57,415 bases of DNA, taken from positions 1-57,415 of the forward strand of contig JAGWIK010000014.1 in assembly GCA_028866275.1 (NCBI GenBank), given 5' to 3'. Source of the DNA: Alphaproteobacteria bacterium (GTDB lineage Bacteria; Pseudomonadota; Alphaproteobacteria; UBA9219). The stretch's first letter is position 1. The number at the start of each line of letters is the position of its first letter. Shown piece by piece: positions 36,651 to 44,035 of the stretch. The notes beneath the pieces were generated by a model. The model ran no database searches. It was not told the DNA's origin and saw only the letters and a list, made by a program, of their open reading frames with translations. The position numbers were made by a program, and so were the translations under genes.

Positions 36651-37189
36651 ATGTCTTCCAGTTTTCGGCGCAATATCTTATAGGCGCGATGCGCGGCGAC
36701 CTTGACCGCGTTTTCCTTCATCCCCAACCGTGCCGCGGCTTCACGCGCCGTATAACCGTCGACATGCATCAGGCGGATAATATCGGCCTGTTTCGGCGGC
36801 AAAGCCTTCAAACTCTCGAACAGGTATTCGTATGCAGAGCCATTTTCGGTTACAGGCGCCGCAACTTTATTTTCGATTTCGGCCAGATCAACCGGATGGC
36901 GCAACCGGTCGGCATAGGCGCGGCGCCAATATTCGGCGACGCGGAAACGCGCAATCGCCAGAATCCACGGTTTATAGGGCCGGTTGCCGTCGTAGGTATG
37001 TCGCGCTTTGTGCAGGGATATCAATATTTCCTGCAAAACATCTTCGGCGTCGTGACCCGACCCCAGCCATTTGCGCAAATAGGGCCGCAGCATCAAAGCG
37101 GTGTCGCGCAGCAGCGCGGCATAAGCCGTCGCATCGCCCTGCTGCGCCTGTTGCATCAATTGTTCAAATGTAAGGTCGGATTCGGCCAT
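36647..37189 (-). CDS. sigF: ECF sigma factor, SigF type
   Basis: A 180-residue ECF sigma factor with only regions 2 and 4. Region 2 is at about 20-90 (AEDVLQEILISLHKARHTYD, then PWILAIARFRVAEYWRR). Region 4 is at about 125-175 (LPPKQADIIRLMHVDGYTAR, then EAAARLGMKENAVKVAAHRA). With NrsF next to it, it fits the Caulobacter SigF group. The ATG at 37189 is taken; the long frame back to 37684 is antisense to msrB. It faces the msrB-msrA-dipZ genes, which carry a SigF-like promoter. Confidence 0.9.
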   Translation of the reverse strand: MAESDLTFEQLMQQAQQGDATAYAALLRDTALMLRPYLRKWLGSGHDAEDVLQEILISLHKARHTYDGNRPYKPWILAIARFRVAEYWRRAYADRLRHPVDLAEIENKVAAPVTENGSAYEYLFESLKALPPKQADIIRLMHVDGYTAREAAARLGMKENAVKVAAHRAYKILRRKLEDI

Positions 37190-37220
37190 GTCTTTGATAT
37201 AGCACGGCCTGTTTTTTCGT

Positions 37221-37246
37221 GTAACCTTTTCCCGGCCAGTCGCGAA
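37221..37246 (+). promoter_or_regulatory. SigF-type ECF promoter of msrB-msrA-dipZ
   Basis: GTAACC (37221-37226), a 16-base spacer and CGAA (37243-37246). This matches the GTAACC-N16-CGAA pattern described for Caulobacter SigF. The start would be near 37252, about 25 bases before the msrB ATG. Confidence 0.7.
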
Positions 37247-37276
37247 CAGGATAATGAAACAACCGCAGAGGCCGAC

Positions 37277-37768
37277 ATGCACCGCCGCCATATGCTTAAA
37301 CTGACCGGAACCGTTCTTGGCATCGCCGCACTGCCGGGATTGATACGCGCGACGCCCGCATGGGCCGAAACGGTAACACCCATCACCCGAACCGATGAGG
37401 AGTGGAAGAAAATGCTGACCCCCGAACAATATGACGTGCTGCGTTGCGAAGGCACGGAACGGCCATTTACCAGCCCGTTGCTGAACGAGCATCGCAAAGG
37501 CGTATTCGCCTGCGCCGGATGCGGGTTGGAACTGTTCAATTCCGACACCAAATATGACAGCGGCACGGGTTGGCCGAGTTTCTTTGCCGCCATTCCCGAT
37601 CATGTCGGCACGAAAGCCGACCATAAATTGTTGATGGAACGCACGGAATATCATTGCGCGCGTTGCGGCGGGCATCAGGGGCATATTTTCCCCGACGGGC
37701 CAAAGCCAACGGGGTTGCGCTACTGCAACAACGGGGTCGCGTTGAAATTTGTTCCGAAAGAAGGATGA
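37277..37768 (+). CDS. msrB: Exported peptide-methionine (R)-S-oxide reductase
   Basis: A 163-residue MsrB. It begins with a Tat-like signal (MHRRHMLKLTGTVLGIAALP, cleavage probably after AWA at about 33). The zinc site is two CxxC pairs (CAGC and CARC). The catalytic Cys lies in LRYCNNGVALKF. It reduces methionine-R-sulfoxide in proteins; the signal places it in the periplasm. The ATG at 37277 is taken; the long frame to 36689 is antisense to sigF. It overlaps msrA or nearly so. Confidence 0.93.
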   Translation: MHRRHMLKLTGTVLGIAALPGLIRATPAWAETVTPITRTDEEWKKMLTPEQYDVLRCEGTERPFTSPLLNEHRKGVFACAGCGLELFNSDTKYDSGTGWPSFFAAIPDHVGTKADHKLLMERTEYHCARCGGHQGHIFPDGPKPTGLRYCNNGVALKFVPKEG

Positions 37769-37770
37769 AC

Positions 37771-38454
37771 ATGTCGTTCAACAAGAAAGGAAGCATCATG
37801 GCCAAAATTTTCGGCATGATACCGGTCGCCACGCTGGCCTGCGGCATTGCCACGGCATGTGCCGAACCGTTGCCCGCCCCGACGCATGACGACCAATTGG
37901 CGGCGGCGGGCGCGCCGGCGCAGAATATCGTGCTGGCCGGCGGATGTTTCTGGGGCGTGCAGGCGGTGTTTCAACATGTAAAAGGCGTGACCAAGGCCGT
38001 GTCGGGCTATGCCGGCGGGGATGCGGCCACCGCGCATTATGCCATGGTCAGCACCGGTATGACCGGTCACGCCGAGTCGGTGCAGGTGACCTATGACCCC
38101 GCGACAATCACGCTGGGGCAAATTCTGCGTGTGTATTTTTCTGTGGCCCATGATCCCACCGAATTGGACAGGCAAGGCCCCGACCACGGCACGCAATACC
38201 GGTCGGAAATTTTCTATGAAACACCGGATCAGCAGAAAATCGCCGCGGCGTATATCGCGCAATTGCAGCAGGCAAAGATTTTCAACGCGCCCATCGTCAC
38301 GAAACTGAAACCGTTGCGCGGTTTTTATGCGGCGGAAGATTATCACCAGAATTACGCGCGGCTGCATCCCGATAATCCCTATATCGCGATCAACGATTTG
38401 CCCAAAGTGGCAGCCCTGGCCAAATTGTATCCCGACCTGTATGTGACGCCATGA
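37771..38454 (+). CDS. msrA: Exported peptide-methionine (S)-S-oxide reductase
   Basis: A 227-residue MsrA with an N-terminal hydrophobic export signal (KIFGMIPVATLACGIATACA). The catalytic motif is VLAGGCFWGVQAVF; the HDPTELDRQGPDHGTQYRSE region and the GFYAAEDYHQNY segment are typical. It repairs methionine-S-sulfoxide. An AAGGA site five bases before 37771 favours that ATG; ATGs at 37765 and 37798 are alternatives. With MsrB it covers both sulfoxide isomers in the same compartment. Confidence 0.93.
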   Translation: MSFNKKGSIMAKIFGMIPVATLACGIATACAEPLPAPTHDDQLAAAGAPAQNIVLAGGCFWGVQAVFQHVKGVTKAVSGYAGGDAATAHYAMVSTGMTGHAESVQVTYDPATITLGQILRVYFSVAHDPTELDRQGPDHGTQYRSEIFYETPDQQKIAAAYIAQLQQAKIFNAPIVTKLKPLRGFYAAEDYHQNYARLHPDNPYIAINDLPKVAALAKLYPDLYVTP

Positions 38455-40145
38455 ACGCCGATATTTTGAACGCCGCGCTGGCTTTTGCCGAGGGTGTTGG
38501 CCTTGTGCTGTCGCCCTGCATTCTGCCCATTCTGCCGATCATGCTGGCGGCGTCGCTGGATGGCGGAAAAAAACGGCCATTGGGCATTATTGCCGGCTTT
38601 ATCATTGCCTTTACCGGCTTTGCCTTGTTGTCGCGCCAGATACTGGGCGCGCTGCATGCCGACCCGCAGATCGTGCGCAATGCGGCGTTGGCTTTTCTGA
38701 TGCTGTTCGGCGTCGTGATGTTGTCGCAAAAATTGTCCGACAAATTAATCGGCGCAACGCAGGGATTGGCCAATGCGGGGCAGAGCCTTACGGCGCGGTG
38801 GGACAAATCGAACGGGTTTTGGGGTGGCACAGCGGTCGGCGCGTTGATCGGGTTGATCTGGACGCCCTGCGCCGGCCCGATTATGGCCGCCGCCGTCGTG
38901 CAGATTATCGAAGCCAAAACCAGCGGCCAAGCCGTGACGACCGTTATCATGTTCGCCATCGGCGCAGGGCTGCCGATGCTGGCCATCGCGCTGGCAGGAC
39001 GGCAGATCATGAGCCGGTTTTCTTTCCTGAAAACCCATAGCCATGCGGTGCGGCGCGCGCTGGGGATTATTATTATTGCCGCCGCTTTATTCATTTACAG
39101 CGGGGCGGATGTGCGTTTGCTGGCGTCATCCCCCGCCATGCCGGCCGCGACCACGGCCCAGAATAAAAATAATGCGGATGGGAAGCTGGAAAATCCCCTG
39201 CCGCAGCCCTACCCCGCGCCCGCAATCGCGCCGGGCCAATGGTTCAATTCGCCGCCGCTGCGTATCGCCGATTTGCGCGGCAAAGTCGTGTTGGTGGATT
39301 TCTGGACTTATTCCTGCATCAATTGCGTGCGCACTTTGCCCTATATCGAAGCGTGGAACGAAAAATATCGCGACAAGGGCCTGGTTATTATCGGCATTCA
39401 TTCGCCGGAATTCGCGTTTGAAAAAGACCCGGTCAATGTGCAGGCGGCCCTGACCAAAGACGGTATTACCTACCCCGTCGTGCTGGACAATGATTTGCAA
39501 AGCTGGAGCAATTTTAACAACGAATATTGGCCCGCGCATTATCTGATCGATAAAAACGGCCGCGTTGTTTACACCCATTTCGGCGAAGGCGATTACGGTG
39601 TCACCGAACATAATATCCGCGTGTTGCTGGGGCTTGATACCGCAAAGGGAGCAATTTCAACGCCCGCGCTATCGTCGATGGATATGGATCATGCAAATGC
39701 ACCGCGCACGCCGGAAACCTATCTGGGTTCGAACCGCGCCGAACGCTATGCCGGAACGCCTGCCTTGCAGCCCGATGCCGTGACCGCCTATGCCATGCCT
39801 GCATCATTGCCTGTGAACAACTGGGCGCTGAGCGGTTCGTGGAAAGTCGAAGGGCAAAAAATAACCGCGACGCAGGCTCATGCGGCATTACGCCTGCATT
39901 TCCACGCGCGGCATGTTTTTCTGGTTATGGGCACAGACGGCGGCAAGCCGGTGCGCGCATCCATAATGCTGGACGGCGCGCCGATCGGCTCAAGCGCGGG
40001 CAAGGATGTCAAAAATGGTGTCGTCACCGTGGGCAATCACGCGCTTTATGAGCTTGTCAGTCTTGATGCCGACAGAGACGGTCAAATAGACATCACCGCC
40101 GCCGCACCGGGATTGGAACTTTACGCTTTCACCTTTGGCGGTTGA
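38451..40145 (+). CDS. dipZ: DipZ: CcdA-type membrane domain fused to thioredoxin domain
   Basis: A 564-residue, three-part protein. Residues 1-230 form a CcdA/DsbD-beta-like membrane domain with the two redox Cys in SPCILPILPIM and TPCAGPIMAAA. Residues about 265-400 are a TlpA-like thioredoxin domain with SCINCVRTLPY (CxxC). Residues about 420-564 are a beta-rich C-terminal domain seen in DipZ proteins. It carries electrons from the cytoplasm to periplasmic targets. Its ATG overlaps msrA by ATGA, so it is the probable electron source for MsrA/MsrB. Confidence 0.92.
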   Translation: MNADILNAALAFAEGVGLVLSPCILPILPIMLAASLDGGKKRPLGIIAGFIIAFTGFALLSRQILGALHADPQIVRNAALAFLMLFGVVMLSQKLSDKLIGATQGLANAGQSLTARWDKSNGFWGGTAVGALIGLIWTPCAGPIMAAAVVQIIEAKTSGQAVTTVIMFAIGAGLPMLAIALAGRQIMSRFSFLKTHSHAVRRALGIIIIAAALFIYSGADVRLLASSPAMPAATTAQNKNNADGKLENPLPQPYPAPAIAPGQWFNSPPLRIADLRGKVVLVDFWTYSCINCVRTLPYIEAWNEKYRDKGLVIIGIHSPEFAFEKDPVNVQAALTKDGITYPVVLDNDLQSWSNFNNEYWPAHYLIDKNGRVVYTHFGEGDYGVTEHNIRVLLGLDTAKGAISTPALSSMDMDHANAPRTPETYLGSNRAERYAGTPALQPDAVTAYAMPASLPVNNWALSGSWKVEGQKITATQAHAALRLHFHARHVFLVMGTDGGKPVRASIMLDGAPIGSSAGKDVKNGVVTVGNHALYELVSLDADRDGQIDITAAAPGLELYAFTFGG

Positions 40146-40256
40146 AGAATGGCCGACGCATATGTAAAATAAAACCGTCCCACCTTTTCGGCGCGGCCAT
40201 AACGACCGTGCCAAATACCGGCAATCCTGCCGCCACCCCCTGAAATGGAGAACCAC

Positions 40257-40565
40257 ATGAAGAAAATCCTGACCCTGGCCGTTCTGTCCCTCACGCTGTG
40301 CAGCGGTGCGGCTTTCGCCGACGACAGCATGGGAACGATGATGCCGTCGATGTCCGACATGACCAAAAGCGCGACCAGCACGGCTACCGATACCGGCACC
40401 GCGATGAAACAAGGCATGATGGACAAGGCCGCCGCTGCCAAGCAGGGCGCGATGGACAAGGTCACCGGCAAAATCACATCCGCCAAAAACAAGGCAAGCG
40501 ACAAAACCAACAAAACGATCGATGACGCAACATCACGCGCCAATGCGATGATGATGGGTAAATAA
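40257..40565 (+). CDS. Small exported helical, LEA-like protein
   Basis: A 102-residue protein with a signal peptide (MKKILTLAVLSLTLCSGAAF, cleavage near AFA-DD). The mature part is low-complexity and helical, with Lys/Ala/Met/Thr-rich repeats (AMKQGMMDKAAAAKQGAMDK, then VTGKITSAKNKASDKTNKTI) resembling LEA or hydrophilin proteins. GGAG lies six bases before the ATG. It lies 111 bases after dipZ; I see no SigF-like promoter of its own. It lacks the cysteines of copper-storing bufferins. Confidence 0.75.
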   Translation: MKKILTLAVLSLTLCSGAAFADDSMGTMMPSMSDMTKSATSTATDTGTAMKQGMMDKAAAAKQGAMDKVTGKITSAKNKASDKTNKTIDDATSRANAMMMGK

Positions 40566-40584
40566 AACAGGTAATAAAACAGGT
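40561..40584 (+). repeat. Two tandem 12-bp repeats after a stop codon
   Basis: AATAAAACAGGT is repeated twice back-to-back; the first copy contains the TAA of the small exported protein. Confidence 0.9.
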
Positions 40585-40594
40585 AATGTTCTGG

Positions 40595-40633
40595 AATCCC
40601 GGATAGCGCGCAAGCGCGATCCGGGATTTTCTT
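40595..40633 (+). terminator. Terminator after the small exported protein
   Basis: A 10-bp stem AATCCCGGAT/ATCCGGGATT with an inner CGCG/CGCG stem is followed by TTTTCTTT. Confidence 0.85.
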
Positions 40634-40689
40634 TGCCGCAATACCGCCGTCGAACCCCGGTCACGACCCGATGGCAGCCCGCGCGGTTT

Positions 40690-42036
40690 TCATGCCGCCC
40701 GCCCCGCCAGCAACGAACGCACGCGTTGTTCGCCGATGCGCGGCAACAGATATTTCATTTCCGGCCCGTGATCATGCGCGGTTAACGCCAACCGCAACGG
40801 CATGAACAAATCACGGCCTTTGCGTCCGGTCTGCGCCTTGATCGTCTCGGTCCATGCGTGCCACGTATCGTCGTTCCACAGGCCCGGGGGCAGCATGTCC
40901 GCCGCCTGCGTCAAAAACGCGGGGTCCTGCACCACCGGCGTTACCGGCCCCGTCGCCACCCGCCACCATTGGCGAATATCGGACAGCACGGCGATATTGG
41001 CGCGCGCCACGGTCCAGAAATTTTCATCGACATCGCCCAACCCCATCGCCGCCAGCCGGTCGCGCACGGCATCGAACGGCGTAATATGCAGAATCTTGGC
41101 GTTCAGCGTCTTTAATTCATCCAGATCGAATTTCGGCGTCGCGTGGGAAATCTTGCCGACATCAAAACCCGCCGCCAGTTCATCCAGACTTAAACACGGC
41201 CCGATCGCATCCGACGTCCCCAGCCGCGCCAGAAGCGCATTGACGGCCATCGCTTCGATTTCCATGTCGTCGCGCATGCTGGCAATCGACAGCGTGCCCA
41301 GACGCTTGCTCATTTCAATGCCGTTGGCGCTGACGATCAGGGGAAAATGCGCGAACGCGGGGTGCGGCGCGTCCGTGACCGCCTGCCATATCTGAATCTG
41401 CACGGCGGTATTGGTGACATGGTCTTCGCCGCGAATGATATGCGTCGTGCCGTCATCGACATCGTCGACCACGGAACAAAAAGTATAAAGCGGCACGCCG
41501 TCTTCGCGCACCAGAACCGGGTCGGACAGCGACGAGGCCGGAAAGCTTTTCCGCCCCTGCACCATATCGTCCCACACCACATCGGTGTGGTTCAGTTTAA
41601 ACCGCCAATGCGGTTTGCGCCCTTGCGATTCCAAATTCCTGCGTTCTTCGTCGCTGAGTTTCAACGCGGCGCGATCATAGACCGGCGGCAGACCGCGGCC
41701 CAGCTGGGTCTTGCGCTTCAGATCCAGCTCGGCCTGCGTTTCATAGCACGCATAGGCGCGGCCCGATTGTTTCAAGGACTCCAGCGCGGCCGCATAACGC
41801 GGCAACCGGTCGGACTGGCGGCCGAAAGTGCTCCATGTCAGACCCAGCCATGTCAGATCGCGCTTGATGGCATCGGCAAATTCCTGCGTCGACCGCACGC
41901 TGTCGGTGTCGTCAAGACGCAGCATAAAGCCGCCGCCATTTCTGCGGGCGAATAAAAAGTTAAAAAGGGCCGACCGGATATTGCCGATATGCAAAAGCCC
42001 GGTGGGCGAGGGCGCGAAGCGAACATGAACAGTCAT
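40690..42036 (-). CDS. gltX: Glutamyl-tRNA synthetase
   Basis: A 448-residue class I synthetase. The HIGH-like motif is in SPTGLLHIGNIRSALFNFLF, and the KMSKS-like motif in NGIEMSKRLGTL. The catalytic core has CYETQAELDLKRKTQLGRG and HIIRGEDHVTNTAVQIQIW. The C-terminal helical anticodon-binding half is divergent. Alphaproteobacteria often carry two GltX paralogues, one charging tRNA-Gln; which this is cannot be told. The promoter region is shared with the three-gene cluster. Confidence 0.95.
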   Translation of the reverse strand: MTVHVRFAPSPTGLLHIGNIRSALFNFLFARRNGGGFMLRLDDTDSVRSTQEFADAIKRDLTWLGLTWSTFGRQSDRLPRYAAALESLKQSGRAYACYETQAELDLKRKTQLGRGLPPVYDRAALKLSDEERRNLESQGRKPHWRFKLNHTDVVWDDMVQGRKSFPASSLSDPVLVREDGVPLYTFCSVVDDVDDGTTHIIRGEDHVTNTAVQIQIWQAVTDAPHPAFAHFPLIVSANGIEMSKRLGTLSIASMRDDMEIEAMAVNALLARLGTSDAIGPCLSLDELAAGFDVGKISHATPKFDLDELKTLNAKILHITPFDAVRDRLAAMGLGDVDENFWTVARANIAVLSDIRQWWRVATGPVTPVVQDPAFLTQAADMLPPGLWNDDTWHAWTETIKAQTGRKGRDLFMPLRLALTAHDHGPEMKYLLPRIGEQRVRSLLAGRAA

Positions 42037-42119
42037 AGCCTTGTTTTAGCAGGATTTTTTACGAAGCCAATGGGTAAATCGTCAAATCCCGCGAAACGAT
42101 TATGAAAGTGATTCATGTC

Positions 42120-42147
42120 TTTTCAGACGGGCAGCTTACGTTATAGT
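42120..42147 (+). promoter_or_regulatory. Candidate promoter of the three-gene cluster
   Basis: TTTTCA (42120-42125), a 16-base spacer and TATAGT (42142-42147). The leader would be about 120 bases. The -35 is weak; the rest of the 239-base gltX/cluster interval shows no other clear signal. Confidence 0.35.
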
Positions 42148-42275
42148 GGGTAACGGGATCTCGATACGCGGCAATGACACAGGTAAATCGTCGAGCAAAC
42201 CAAGAAAATTCATATTAAGATAAACTCACATTGAACCGGTGCCCTTATCCGGTCTTTTGCAAAGCGGTCGTATTG

Positions 42276-42779
42276 ATGAGTAATATTATTTGCGTTCATA
42301 CGGGTTATGGCACTCTTTACAAACGCGCTGCCGCCCTGTTGCCGGACCTGCATTACAGCGGGTCCCGGTCCATCACCGACACAAGGCCGGAATGCGCCCT
42401 TGATACCTATCACGCGCACCGCGGGTGCGATCTTGTTGTCTTTGTCGTGCAATCATCTCTTTTGTTTCCATCCGATATAACAGCGCTGCAGGACGGGCAA
42501 CTGAGCGGACAATTAAGCCGCCTGACCGGCAATTTGTCGGTGCCCGTTCTAGTGCTGCATGACGGCACGGAAATAAGTCGGCAATATTCGGAAAATCTTT
42601 TTGAAAAACGCGGCCTGTACCTTCTCGGATGCCTTCCCGTCGACGAGATCGACCTCGAGATAGCCGCTTCCATCCGCGATACGACAAGACAATGGGCGGA
42701 AACGCGCGCACGCGAACCGGCACCGGTCGTGAACTTTGCCGCCTATCGGCAACAACGCGCCCTGACTTTTGCGCGATAA
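42276..42779 (+). CDS. Unknown protein, first of a three-gene paralogue cluster
   Basis: A 167-residue soluble protein starting MSNIICVHTGYGTLYKRAAA. The order is a first strand, a central hydrophobic strand (GCDLVVFVVQSS), a further strand (LSVPVLVLHDGTE), a strand plus Pro (RGLYLLGCLPVDEID), a helix with Trp (LEIAASIRDTTRQWAETRAR), and a tail APVVNFAAYRQQRA. This looks like a Rossmann-like alpha/beta fold. The tail and the D-x(2-5)-A helix recur in the next two genes. No catalytic motif is recognised. The ATG at 42276 is chosen; a TTG at 42231 is possible. Confidence 0.7.
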   Translation: MSNIICVHTGYGTLYKRAAALLPDLHYSGSRSITDTRPECALDTYHAHRGCDLVVFVVQSSLLFPSDITALQDGQLSGQLSRLTGNLSVPVLVLHDGTEISRQYSENLFEKRGLYLLGCLPVDEIDLEIAASIRDTTRQWAETRAREPAPVVNFAAYRQQRALTFAR

Positions 42780-42817
42780 CATGATGAAGAAATATAAAAT
42801 ATAAAAGGAATTTAAAT

Positions 42818-43417
42818 ATGCCGCCATTTTTCTTGGGTATTTACCACGACAATGATCGATTGTCTTTTGAACGCGCGGTGCGTGTCATGTCGCTTATCAA
42901 CGCGACATTTTCCAAAAATCTGGGGGGCGATCGTTTCATGCCTCAATGTATTGCCGTGGATAGAACGGCACGGCTGTATGATACGACCAAGCATATACCT
43001 CATTTCGACGCCGTCCTGATGGCATCCCAATGTTTGTGGGATGCCCATATTCCCTCCTTCATCCCTCCGCAATATCAACGGCTGATTCCCGCTTTGATCG
43101 TCAGCTACAGCGCCGCGGAAAACGTTGAAAACGAAAGAGACGCGATCGAACAAACAATGCCCCGCAGCATCGTCCTCACCCCCCAGACTTCGGTGATGGA
43201 TATCGCCCGTTACTGCGCCGTTATTCAGGAATGGCGGGAAGACTGGGACACGCTGCGCCAGCAAATGCCGCCATTGCCCACGACAATGCCGAGCGCTATC
43301 AGAAATTACCGCATGCGTCGCACGCCTGATACGACTCCCGCGCCGGTAATCGACATCCGTGTCTTACGCGAGCGCAGAGCGGCTCAACATAGAACCGATG
43401 GGCTCAACAACGGCTAG
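42818..43417 (+). CDS. Unknown protein, second of the paralogue cluster
   Basis: A 199-residue soluble protein starting MPPFFLGIYHDNDRLSFERA. It follows the same layout as its neighbours: first strand, HFDAVLMASQCLWDAHIP, LIPALIVSYSAAEN, SIVLTPQTSVMDIARYCAVI, a Trp-rich helix end (QEWREDWDTLRQQM), then a Pro-rich linker and a tail APVIDIRVLRERRAAQ. The tail closely resembles that of the first protein. No family is recognised. An AAAAGGAA site precedes the ATG; the gap to the first gene is 38 bases. Confidence 0.7.
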   Translation: MPPFFLGIYHDNDRLSFERAVRVMSLINATFSKNLGGDRFMPQCIAVDRTARLYDTTKHIPHFDAVLMASQCLWDAHIPSFIPPQYQRLIPALIVSYSAAENVENERDAIEQTMPRSIVLTPQTSVMDIARYCAVIQEWREDWDTLRQQMPPLPTTMPSAIRNYRMRRTPDTTPAPVIDIRVLRERRAAQHRTDGLNNG

Positions 43418-43428
43418 AAGAAAACGCC

Positions 43429-43965
43429 ATGAAAACCCTCGTTGTTTACGACCACAGTGACAATGTCAAAGCGCAGATGGCCTTCGCGGAAAGGAAGGTG
43501 GTCGGGTTCGTCAAAATTCTTGGCGAAAATCGTATAGCCGGACTGGCGCTTTCCGCCGCCCCTGATGCCAGACGGTATATCGAATCCACCCTGCCATTGT
43601 TCGACTGTCTGATCGCCGCCGCGCCGGATGCCGCCGAAAAAGGTTATTTCATCGGGTTTCGCACTCTGGGTTGTGGCATTCCCATCATCGCCATGCCGAC
43701 GCCGGGGCAATGTGCCGCGCTACGCAGCCAGTTCGCCGGCGCAATCAGAAATCGCCTGTTCACCGGCTTTCCCGAATATGTCGCAACAGACGTTCTCGAC
43801 GTAGCCCGCGAATGGTCGCTGGAACGTCAGGAAATGTTCCGGCGCCACATATCGACGGGCAAGCTCGCGATTCTGGCGTCAGATTACGCCCCCGGACGCC
43901 ATATGCCCGCCCGTCCCGACGATACGCGCGGCGAGGTTCTGCCTTTTACGCCGCAGCCTCGTTAA
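43429..43965 (+). CDS. Unknown protein, third of the paralogue cluster
   Basis: A 178-residue soluble protein starting MKTLVVYDHSDNVKAQMAFA. The shared layout is FDCLIAAAPDAAEKGYFIGF, CGIPIIAMPTPGQCAALRSQ, LFTGFPEYVATDVLDVAREW and an Arg-rich helix. A shorter tail (RGEVLPFTPQPR) keeps the hydrophobic pattern but not the RxxRA of the first two. No family is recognised. It starts 11 bases after the second gene and ends 70 bases before uvrB. Confidence 0.7.
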   Translation: MKTLVVYDHSDNVKAQMAFAERKVVGFVKILGENRIAGLALSAAPDARRYIESTLPLFDCLIAAAPDAAEKGYFIGFRTLGCGIPIIAMPTPGQCAALRSQFAGAIRNRLFTGFPEYVATDVLDVAREWSLERQEMFRRHISTGKLAILASDYAPGRHMPARPDDTRGEVLPFTPQPR

Positions 43966-43983
43966 TATTCACCCCTATTCGGT

Positions 43984-44001
43984 AAGTTCCGCAAAGAACT
44001 T
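43984..44001. promoter_or_regulatory. Palindrome upstream of uvrB, possible operator
   Basis: AAGTTC-CGCAAA-GAACTT is a perfect 6-bp inverted repeat with a 6-base spacer, 34 bases before the uvrB ATG. Alphaproteobacterial LexA usually binds GTTC-N7-GTTC direct repeats, so this is not a standard LexA box, but SOS control of uvrB makes it worth listing. Confidence 0.35.
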
Positions 44002-44035
44002 CCATACGACCTGATCGCGGTTTATATTCCGCCCC

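Noticed and set aside
40257-40565. Small exported protein as a bufferin (copper-storing SigF target)
   Set aside because: The mature part has no cysteines, and no GTAACC-N16-CGAA element is seen in front of it.
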